Source: Chloroflexota bacterium (lineage in GTDB: Bacteria > Chloroflexota > Anaerolineae > B4-G1 > SLSP01). From it: a DNA stretch of 12,235 bases. The notes under the pieces were generated by a model. The model was given only the letters and a program-made list of their open reading frames with translations, made no database searches and was not told where the DNA came from. This document shows, one piece after another, positions 6,970 through 12,235 of the stretch (the stretch's first letter is position 1; each line of letters begins with the position of its first letter). The position numbers and the translations under genes are program-made. Where the stretch lies: contig JAKJAB010000082.1 in NCBI GenBank assembly GCA_022707725.1, positions 1 to 12,235 on the forward strand, written 5' to 3'.

Positions 6970-7910
6970 TATGGAATCAAGGCGTTCAAGAGCGGCGCAA
7001 CCCACCGATCCTGATCGATATCATAGACGACAAAGTCCGAATCGAATTGCCAGTAGCTCCAACTCCATCCAAGGGACTCCGCGTGACGGGCCAGCGTGGC
7101 GGTGTAGCGCGCGCGGGAGGCCATATCCGCCTTTTCATACGCGCCGAACTCACCGAGGTAGATGGGCCGCTGCTGCCGTTCCGCCCACGCCTGCACGGTA
7201 CCCAGGTCGCGCGCGATGGCCTGCTCTTCTTCCGGCGTACCGTCCCACGTCACGTTGCTGCGATCGCGGAATTCCGACCAGGGCGCGCCCTGGTGCGTGA
7301 ACGGCATCGGATGGTAGTAATGGACGGTGACGATAATGTTGCGATCCGCCTCCGGCAACACCAGGTCTTCGATGTAGTCTATCCCGTTCCAGAACGCCGG
7401 GCCGATGATGAGCGTGCGGGCGGGATTGGTGCGGCGGACGATGTTGTACGGCTCGATGAGGAACTCATTCCACAACGCCACCGTCAACGCACCGTTCGGC
7501 TCGTTCAACAGCTCGAAAAACACCGTGTCTGGGGTGTTTTGGTAGCGTGGGGCCAACTGCTCCCACACCGCCAGATATTTGGCCTTCAAGCCCGCGAAGT
7601 CCCGCGCCATCGCGGTGAACTCGTGCATATCCAGGATGGCAATCAAGTCGTTGTCCAGCGTTTGCGCCACCGCCCAATCGAGCGTTTCCAGCCATGCCGG
7701 GTTGATCGCGTAATCGGGCGCATCACTCATGAATTCGAACGGGTGCAGGTTGATACGCACATGGTCGAAACCGGCCTCCTTGATCAGCCTGAAGTGCTTG
7801 GCCTGCATCCGGGCCTCTGCCCGCGACCGCCACAAAGGGTCGTAGCCGATGATGTTGACGCCCCGGCCCAAGCGTTGATTCTGCGAAAAAGCGTCGGTGT
7901 TGTTTTGCAT
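6969..7910 (-). CDS. Glycoside hydrolase family 5, GH5_25-like, cytoplasmic (313 aa)
   Basis: AGGAG lies 8 nt before the ATG at 7910. The protein has no signal peptide and is just the catalytic barrel. Marks in order are RLGRGVNIIGYDPLW (12-26), HFRLIKEAGFDHVRINLHP, AILDMHEF, the acid/base Glu137 in FELLNEPNGALT, VTVHYYHPMPFTHQGAPW, and the nucleophile Glu254 in IYLGEFGAYEKADM. The end is WSYWQFDSDFVVYD. The VHYY-P-FTHQGA and LGEFGAYEKAD strings are those of GH5_25 (Thermotoga Cel5A, a glucanase/mannanase), but the WSTH and HHYEE strings seen in Cel5A and in the third GH5 here are replaced by HPFEF and HEFTAM. Substrate specificity may therefore differ. It is the first gene of the minus-strand pair and shares a one-base overlap with the next; a candidate promoter lies 43-70 nt upstream. 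Confidence 0.9.
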   Translation of the reverse strand: MQNNTDAFSQNQRLGRGVNIIGYDPLWRSRAEARMQAKHFRLIKEAGFDHVRINLHPFEFMSDAPDYAINPAWLETLDWAVAQTLDNDLIAILDMHEFTAMARDFAGLKAKYLAVWEQLAPRYQNTPDTVFFELLNEPNGALTVALWNEFLIEPYNIVRRTNPARTLIIGPAFWNGIDYIEDLVLPEADRNIIVTVHYYHPMPFTHQGAPWSEFRDRSNVTWDGTPEEEQAIARDLGTVQAWAERQQRPIYLGEFGAYEKADMASRARYTATLARHAESLGWSWSYWQFDSDFVVYDIDQDRWVAPLLNALIP

Positions 7911-7952
7911 CGTATTTCTCCTAAAAATGAGCTACAAAGCGGATTTGCCTAT

Positions 7953-7980
7953 ATCATACTTCACCCTTCCGCCAATGCAA
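7953..7980 (-). promoter_or_regulatory. Candidate sigma-70-like promoter for the minus-strand GH5 pair
   Basis: Read on the minus strand, TTGCAT (7980-7975) and TATGAT (7958-7953) are 16 nt apart. The -10 box matches five of six consensus bases, while the -35 box is weak. The -10 box lies 43-48 nt before the ATG at 7910, with the ribosome site in between. Confidence 0.35.
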
Positions 7981-8026
7981 ACTGCTGGCGGCACAAATCC
8001 GGCAAAGAGTCATGTTCTCATCCCAC

Positions 8027-8054
8027 TGGACAAAAGCCACAAAACCGATATGAT
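8027..8054 (+). promoter_or_regulatory. Candidate sigma-70-like promoter for the epimerase-GH5 operon
   Basis: TGGACA (8027-8032) and TATGAT (8049-8054) are 16 nt apart, each matching five of six consensus bases. Transcripts would start near 8061 and carry both heptanucleotide arrays in a 5' leader of about 125 nt. Confidence 0.45.
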
Positions 8055-8064
8055 CGTATTAGTT

Positions 8065-8097
8065 GCGAGTGGCGAGTGGCGAGTAGCGAGTGGCGAG
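8065..8097. repeat. Heptanucleotide tandem repeat, GCGAGTG units
   Basis: Units at 8065-8071, 8072-8078, 8079-8085 (GCGAGTA, one change) and 8086-8092 are followed by a partial GCGAG to 8097: 4.7 copies. It lies in the leader of the epimerase operon, 18 nt before a second 7-bp array. Confidence 0.9.
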
Positions 8098-8115
8098 AAA
8101 GGCAATATGACCTAG

Positions 8116-8153
8116 CTCTTCACTCTTCACTCTTCACTCTTCACTCTTCACTC
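8116..8153. repeat. Heptanucleotide tandem repeat, CTCTTCA units
   Basis: Five exact units run from 8116 to 8150, plus a partial CTC to 8153. The CACTC within each junction is the complement of the GAGTG in the preceding array, so the two arrays can fold onto each other. The array ends 33 nt before the epimerase start codon. Confidence 0.92.
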
Positions 8154-8186
8154 ATAATTCATTCCTAATTTCCCAGCGAGGTGACT

Positions 8187-9104
8187 ATGAAAATCGTCGT
8201 AACAGGTGGTGCAGGGTTTATCGGATCGCACGTCGTGGATGCTTACGTCGCGGCGGGGCACGAGGTGATTATCATCGACAGCTTGTGGGAGGAAGGCGGG
8301 GGGCGTATGAAGAATGTCAATCCCCAGGCGCGCTTCTACCAACTGGACATCCGCAGCACTGAGGCGGCAGACCTGATCCGCCGTGAGAAGCCGGAGGTGC
8401 TCAACCACCACGCCGCGCAGCACTCGGTGAAGATTTCCACCGACAAGCCAAAGCTGGATGCGGACGTCAACGTGGTGGGCTTGATCAACCTGCTCGAGGC
8501 GTGTGTGGACGCGGGCGTGCGCAAGGTCATCTTCGCGGGCAGTGGCGCCAGTTATGGGACGGCGGAACATCTGCCGATTGACGAGCAGACACCGCAGCGG
8601 CCGCAATCGCCCTACGGCATCACGAAGATGGTCACAGAACATTATCTGCGCTATTACCAGCAGACGAAGGGCCTGGATTATACGATTTTTCGTTACGGCA
8701 ACGTCTTCGGGCCGCGCCAGGATCCTAACGGTGAGGCGGGTGTGATCGCCATTTTTGCCAACCGCATCCTCAAGAAAATGGACGTGCGCATCGATTGGGA
8801 CGGCGAGCAACAGAAGGACTACGTCTATGTGGGGGATGTGGCGGCGGCGAACGCGCTGGCGCTTTCCGCGGGGGACAACGACATCTTCTGCATCGCCAGC
8901 GGTGGCGGAACGTCGGTCAACGAGCTGTACCGGCAGTTGTGTGACATCATTGGTTTCGCCGCGCCGGTCGTCAAGGCGCCGATGCGGCCCGGCGACATCT
9001 ACCTGTCGTACTTCGATTGCGCGAAGGCGCAGCGCGTGTTGGGCTGGCAACCCCAGACCGGATTGCGCGCAGGGTTACAGGCTGTGGTCGATGCGCTGAG
9101 GTAA
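8187..9104 (+). CDS. NAD-dependent sugar-nucleotide epimerase/dehydratase (UDP-glucose 4-epimerase-like)
   Basis: ATG at 8187 is preceded by GCGAGGTG and begins directly with the Rossmann strand; the in-frame GTG at 8181 is part of the ribosome site. The extended short-chain dehydrogenase fold (305 residues) shows the NAD-binding GGAGFIGSH (7-15), Asp31 for NAD ribose, the active-site serine region GSGASYG (118-124), the catalytic pair Tyr143 and Lys147 in SPYGITK, and FRYGNVFGPRQDP. The C-terminal domain includes KDYVYVGDVAAA and RPGDIYLSYFD. This matches UDP-glucose 4-epimerases of the GalE/WbpP-like group without an added domain; close relatives act on UDP-GlcNAc or uronic acids, so the substrate is open. 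It is cytosolic. The TAA is 2 nt from the next ATG, so it is cotranscribed with the lipoprotein GH5, an unusual partner for a nucleotide-sugar enzyme. Confidence 0.88.
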   Translation: MKIVVTGGAGFIGSHVVDAYVAAGHEVIIIDSLWEEGGGRMKNVNPQARFYQLDIRSTEAADLIRREKPEVLNHHAAQHSVKISTDKPKLDADVNVVGLINLLEACVDAGVRKVIFAGSGASYGTAEHLPIDEQTPQRPQSPYGITKMVTEHYLRYYQQTKGLDYTIFRYGNVFGPRQDPNGEAGVIAIFANRILKKMDVRIDWDGEQQKDYVYVGDVAAANALALSAGDNDIFCIASGGGTSVNELYRQLCDIIGFAAPVVKAPMRPGDIYLSYFDCAKAQRVLGWQPQTGLRAGLQAVVDALR

Positions 9105-9106
9105 CT

Positions 9107-10384
9107 ATGAAAAAACGGATGATGTTTCTGTGTCTTGGATGGCTCGCACTCACGTTGTTTTTGACGGCTTGCCGTCCTGCCGCGACGCCGGATGGCGCCG
9201 AGACACAGCCTCCGGCAACCTCGCCAGCAGTGGACGACACACAACCTACGGCGACGCGACCAGCCGCCACTCCCACGGCGATCCCTTCCCCGACTCCGAC
9301 GCCGCAACCGACGCTTGCGCCGCCTGCCGTCCCGCTTGACCGTATTGCGCAGGGACGGCGGCTGGGACGCGGCGTCAACCTCGGCAACGCGCTCGAAGCG
9401 CCCAAAGAAGGTGAGTGGGGGATGGTGTTGCAGAAAGAGTACTTCCGGCTCATCGCCGAAGCAGGTTTCGACACGATCCGCGTGCCCATCCGCTGGTCGA
9501 CGCACGCCCTGGAGACGCCACCCTACACTGTGGACGAGGACTTCTTCCAGCGGGTCGATTGGGTCATCGAGAACGGGCTGGCAAACGGGCTGAACGTCGT
9601 CATCAATATGCACCACTATGAGGAGATATTCGAGGCCCCTTCGGCCCACACAGAGCGCTTCATCGCTATCTGGGAGCAAATTGTGTCGCGCTACAAGGAT
9701 AAGCCCGATAACGTCTACTTCGAACCGCTCAACGAACCACACGGCAACCTCACGCAGGATAAGTGGATGCGCATCCTCGGCGATACGATTCTGGCGATTC
9801 GTCGCATCGACAACCGGCACACGATCGTCGTCACCGGGGCGGAGTGGGGGGGCTACCACGGGTTGCAGAGCCTACGTCTGCCCGAAGGCGAAGAAAACTA
9901 CGTCTGCACCTTTCACTCTTACGAGCCGATGTTGTTTACGCATCAAGGCGCAACCTGGGCGGGCGCCGGCTACCAAACGCTCGGTGTGACGTGGCCCGGT
10001 CCGCCGGCGACGCCCGTGGTGATGGACCCGGAAGCGGAGAAAGTGAGTTGGGTGTTCTCGTGGTTCAGGCAGTACAACACCTATCCCTATGAGACCAATC
10101 CTGCCGGGCCAAAACCCATCCGCGATGCGTTCGATCGGGCTGTCAGAGCGGCTGAACAGCGGGGCTGCGCGCTGTGGTTGGGTGAGTTTGGCGCGTTCGA
10201 GCAGGCCGATATGCAGTCGCGCATCGCCTGGACGACCTTCGTGCGCGAAGAGGCCGAAGCGCGCGGGATGTCCTGGGCGTACTGGGAATTCGGTTCAGGC
10301 TTCGGCGTCTACGACCGCGCGGCGGGCCGGTGGCACGAGGGGCTGCTCAAGGCCTTGATTCCTGAGGTAAGAAGCCAGGATTGA
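9107..10384 (+). CDS. Glycoside hydrolase family 5 subfamily 25, surface lipoprotein (425 aa)
   Basis: The start at 9107 gives a clear lipoprotein signal: KKR, a hydrophobic stretch, then lipobox LTAC with Cys22. A Thr/Pro linker (about 30-75) places the enzyme away from the membrane. The catalytic barrel (about 84-418) reproduces strings I recall from Thermotoga maritima Cel5A: LGRGVNLGNALEAP, VPIRWSTHA, NMHHYEE, the acid/base Glu210 in PLNEPHGNLT, TGAEWGG, FTHQGATWAG, the nucleophile Glu360 in WLGEFGAFEQADMQSR, and YWEFGSGFGVYD. It is thus an endo-acting retaining enzyme on beta-1,4-glucan, with mannan also possible. Between FTHQGA and LGEFGA it has roughly 30 residues more than Cel5A. It is translated just behind the epimerase, using GAGGT inside that gene's end. 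It is paralogous to the cytoplasmic GH5 at 6969-7910. Confidence 0.92.
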   Translation: MKKRMMFLCLGWLALTLFLTACRPAATPDGAETQPPATSPAVDDTQPTATRPAATPTAIPSPTPTPQPTLAPPAVPLDRIAQGRRLGRGVNLGNALEAPKEGEWGMVLQKEYFRLIAEAGFDTIRVPIRWSTHALETPPYTVDEDFFQRVDWVIENGLANGLNVVINMHHYEEIFEAPSAHTERFIAIWEQIVSRYKDKPDNVYFEPLNEPHGNLTQDKWMRILGDTILAIRRIDNRHTIVVTGAEWGGYHGLQSLRLPEGEENYVCTFHSYEPMLFTHQGATWAGAGYQTLGVTWPGPPATPVVMDPEAEKVSWVFSWFRQYNTYPYETNPAGPKPIRDAFDRAVRAAEQRGCALWLGEFGAFEQADMQSRIAWTTFVREEAEARGMSWAYWEFGSGFGVYDRAAGRWHEGLLKALIPEVRSQD

Positions 10385-10435
10385 CCATTTGTAGAAGAGC
10401 CGCCGGCGCACACCATGTAGCACAAGAATAAGAAC

Positions 10436-10462
10436 TTCCGTGTGTTTCGTGTATTCCGTGGT
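10436..10462. repeat. Three imperfect 9-bp tandem units in the leader of the DUF362 gene
   Basis: TTCCGTGTG (10436-10444), TTTCGTGTA (10445-10453) and TTCCGTGGT (10454-10462) are consecutive variants of one 9-mer, ending 25 nt before the start codon at 10488. The 103-nt gap containing it shows no clear promoter. Confidence 0.6.
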
Positions 10463-10487
10463 TTATTTTCGAAAAAGAGGTAATACG

Positions 10488-11633
10488 ATGAATCACCATA
10501 CAGTCCAAAACCAAAACACTCGCCAAACCCTGACGCGCCGTGAGTTCTTACGAGTTGCGGGTGTCACTGCGGGCGCGCTGCTCGTTGGCTGTGCGCCGCA
10601 GCCTCAGCCGACCACGCCGCCGACTGGGGCTGCGCCTGTGGCGGTAACCGGTGCGCGCAAGGCGCAGGTTGCCATCGCCCAGGCGAAGACTTACGATTCC
10701 AAAGTGTTGTACGACAAAATCCGCGATATGCTCGACAGCCTGGGCGGATTGGGTGACATTGTCCGGCCCGGCGCGCGCGTGGCGATCAAGACCAACCTGA
10801 CCGGCGGCGCGTATTGGGAAGGCAAGACGCGCGGACTTCCTGGCACAGAAACCTTCGTCACGCATCCGGAGGTGGTCAGGGCGTTGGGCAAGCTCGTGCT
10901 CGACGCCGGCGCCAAGGAGCTGTACATCGTGGAGGCGGTCTATGAGTGGGAGTCCTACACGGTCTGGGGCTACGATGCCGTGGCGAAGGAACTCGGCGCG
11001 ACGTTGATCGACCTGAACGCCAAAGCCCCCTATCCCGATTTCGCCAAAACACCTGTCCCCGACGGCGGCAAACTCTACAACGAGTTCACCTTCAACCACC
11101 TCCTGGAAGAGATCGACACGTTTATGTCCGTTTCCAAGATGAAGTGTCACTGGATCGCGGGCGTCACCCACACGATGAAGAACCTGTTCGGCCTGGCGCC
11201 CCTCCAGTTTTACCGGGCCGGTGCGCAGGATACGTATCGTTCAGGCTTCCACGGACCAAACGACGAGACCGCCGGACAACGCGTCCCGCAGATCATCACC
11301 GATCTGAACCGCGCGCGCCCGCTGCACTTGGGCCTGGTGGACGGCATCAAAACCACCGAATCCGGGGAAGGTCCCTGGATTGAGGGTGTGAAGCCGCTCG
11401 AACCGGGTGTGCTGTTCGCCGGCAAGGATGTGGTGGCGACGGATGCGGTGGCGACGGCGGCGATGGGCTTCGATCCCACGGCGGCGGCGGGGAGCACGCC
11501 GTTCATCCGCGGCCTCAATCACATCCAACTCGCGCACGATTTGGGATTGGGCACGAATCGCCTTGAGGAGATCCAGATACTCGGTCCGTCCATCAAGGAT
11601 GTCACGACCAAGTTCAGGGCTGCGCTCGGGTAA
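10488..11633 (+). CDS. DUF362-domain protein with Tat signal and lipobox (381 aa)
   Basis: ATG at 10488 follows AGAGGT and leads into a twin-arginine signal: TRREFLRVAG (Arg17-Arg18), a hydrophobic stretch, then lipobox LVGC with Cys35. The protein should be folded before export and anchored as a lipoprotein. A short Pro/Thr linker precedes the DUF362 domain (about 60-375), recognisable by VAIKTNLTGG, THPEVVRALGKLVLDAGAKELYIVE, a conserved MKCHWIAGVTHTMKNLFGL segment, LGLVDGI and KDVVATDAVATAAMGFDP. Family function is poorly known; some DUF362 proteins carry iron-sulphur domains, but no ferredoxin-type CxxCxxC cluster is present here. Tat export usually indicates a cofactor or folded metalloprotein, which is inference. 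It may be read through from the GH5 lipoprotein gene 103 nt upstream or have its own promoter. Confidence 0.85.
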   Translation: MNHHTVQNQNTRQTLTRREFLRVAGVTAGALLVGCAPQPQPTTPPTGAAPVAVTGARKAQVAIAQAKTYDSKVLYDKIRDMLDSLGGLGDIVRPGARVAIKTNLTGGAYWEGKTRGLPGTETFVTHPEVVRALGKLVLDAGAKELYIVEAVYEWESYTVWGYDAVAKELGATLIDLNAKAPYPDFAKTPVPDGGKLYNEFTFNHLLEEIDTFMSVSKMKCHWIAGVTHTMKNLFGLAPLQFYRAGAQDTYRSGFHGPNDETAGQRVPQIITDLNRARPLHLGLVDGIKTTESGEGPWIEGVKPLEPGVLFAGKDVVATDAVATAAMGFDPTAAAGSTPFIRGLNHIQLAHDLGLGTNRLEEIQILGPSIKDVTTKFRAALG

Positions 11634-11681
11634 GGGAATTTGTAAGCCGAGACCACAAAAGTAAGCACAGACGGATTCCTC

Positions 11682-11711
11682 TTGACAAACCCTTGCTATC
11701 TGTGTTATACT
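11682..11711 (+). promoter_or_regulatory. Sigma-70-like promoter of the gene at 11838
   Basis: TTGACA (11682-11687, full consensus) and TATACT (11706-11711, five of six) are 18 nt apart. Transcription would start near 11718, inside the operator that follows. The 11634-11681 stretch before it shows no clear terminator. Confidence 0.75.
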
Positions 11712-11715
11712 AGGC

Positions 11716-11733
11716 TTTGGAAGCGCTTCCAAA
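11716..11733. promoter_or_regulatory. LacI-family repressor operator, 18-bp perfect palindrome
   Basis: TTTGGAAGCGCTTCCAAA is an exact palindrome centred on the CG step typical of LacI/GalR-family operators. It starts 4 nt after the -10 box and covers the expected transcription start, a position that blocks polymerase. It resembles the CelR box TGGGAGCGCTCCCA of Thermobifida, which controls cellulase genes and responds to cellobiose, so control by a beta-oligosaccharide-sensing repressor is a reasonable inference. No repressor gene lies in the window. Confidence 0.8.
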
Positions 11734-11837
11734 CCGCGTGGGCGGAGAATCGGGGTACTCACACTCCGTTTACAACTCAACCAATGACTGCTTGACGACT
11801 AGACTGATGACTATTTGCGAGGAGGCTTTGCACTTCA

Positions 11838-12235
11838 ATGACATCTTCTTATCTTGAGTATGAATTGCGTGATGGTTACATCCACAACTGGCTGGTCGCT
11901 GGCCCACAGGCGATAGCTATTCCCGACCCTGACCGCTACACAGGCGGGGAACCGGAGCGCAAGCTCCAAATCGCACAGCAGTACTACACGCCGAAAAATC
12001 TTATCCAACAGACTCCGATTGATCGAGCTTCATTCGCCATTGATGACATCACCTTGACTTGGCGGTACGTCCGTTGCCTCGACGATCATTTCGTCGATCA
12101 CTCCACGTTTCATCACACCTGGCATTACCTGTGCGCCTGGGCCTATACGCAGCTTCACGTATGGGACGAACAGGAAGTCACCTTCATCATTACGACGAAC
12201 GGTCCGGCGGACGTGTGGGTTAACGGAGAGCACGT
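11838..12235 (+). CDS. Putative large carbohydrate-active protein, N-terminal part only (3' partial)
   Basis: From ATG at 11838, 132 codons stay open to the window end. AGGAGG lies at 11820-11825, 12 nt before the ATG, which is slightly long. There is no signal peptide: the protein begins MTSSYLEYELRDGYIHNWLVAGPQ. The visible part is rich in Trp, Tyr and His and beta-like throughout. TTNGPADVWVNGEHV at its end resembles the strand-turn-strand of sugar-binding jelly-roll domains at the front of GH2 and GH78-type glycosidases (pattern VWVNG). I recall similar long uncharacterised proteins in Chloroflexota that begin this way, but no catalytic domain is in view, so no activity is assigned. The LacI-type operator just upstream says it is probably induced by a sugar. 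A minus-strand open frame at 12030-12233 is its antisense shadow. Confidence 0.75.
   Translation, partial: MTSSYLEYELRDGYIHNWLVAGPQAIAIPDPDRYTGGEPERKLQIAQQYYTPKNLIQQTPIDRASFAIDDITLTWRYVRCLDDHFVDHSTFHHTWHYLCAWAYTQLHVWDEQEVTFIITTNGPADVWVNGEH

Noticed and set aside
8065..8153. CRISPR-like array
   Set aside because: Units are contiguous 7-mers without spacers; this is a simple tandem repeat.
7047..8168. Plus-strand 373-codon frame over the GH5 at 6969-7910
   Set aside because: Antisense of the GH5 gene, and its tail merely translates the heptanucleotide arrays (SSEW, LHSSLFT).
8148..9050. Minus-strand open frame opposite the epimerase (300 codons)
   Set aside because: Antisense shadow of a clear SDR epimerase; His/Arg/Val-rich and without recognisable motifs.
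8999..9859. Minus-strand open frame opposite the lipoprotein GH5
   Set aside because: Antisense shadow; the plus strand encodes the complete GH5_25 motifs.
12030..12233. Minus-strand frame at the right edge
   Set aside because: Antisense of the partial gene at 11838, which has a promoter, operator and ribosome site.

Overview
The window most likely comes from a bacterium of the Chloroflexota (Anaerolineae or a related class), probably a metagenome contig. The basis is a moderately high GC content, lipoprotein-type exported proteins with long Thr-Pro linkers, close packing of polysaccharide-degrading genes, and family resemblance of the GH5 genes and the first gene. This placement is inferred from style and family resemblance, not from a marker gene.

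Left part (1-1780): the 3' portion of a gene for an exported, low-complexity protein ending in two beta-sandwich repeats, followed by a hairpin terminator.

Gene graveyard (1780-4300): an HtrA-like serine protease gene is cut just before its catalytic serine. It abuts, tail to tail, the decayed remains of a large serine recombinase (missing N-terminus, one-base frameshift, large internal deletion). That relic in turn abuts an IS4-superfamily (YREK-signature) transposase lacking its N-terminus. A short fragment resembling the start of a nucleotidyltransferase lies on the far side. Everything here is broken, so the region looks like nested insertion followed by deletion.

Small forward operon (4301-5777): an alpha/beta-hydrolase whose nucleophile position is Ala instead of Ser, a 61-residue glycine-zipper membrane protein, and a single-domain cupin. 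A perfect 14-bp hairpin at 5787-5817 separates it from the convergent genes and also supplies their last stop codon.

Glycan-degradation region (5812-11633): two GH5 glycosidases without signal peptides are encoded on the minus strand with a one-base stop/start overlap. A divergent control region holds two candidate promoters and two 7-bp tandem arrays whose sequences are partly complementary. On the plus strand follow a sugar-nucleotide epimerase and, 2 nt later, a lipoprotein GH5 closely resembling Thermotoga Cel5A (GH5_25). Next comes a Tat-exported DUF362 protein. A plausible reading is that the lipoprotein GH5 cuts beta-glucan or mannan outside the cell and the two cytoplasmic GH5 enzymes finish imported oligosaccharides.

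Right end (11634-12235): a strong sigma-70-like promoter overlaps an 18-bp perfect palindrome of the LacI-family type, close to the CelR boxes of cellulolytic actinobacteria. It drives a gene cut by the window end, whose visible part looks like the sugar-binding beta-sandwich start of a large carbohydrate-active protein. No RNA genes or CRISPR arrays were seen.
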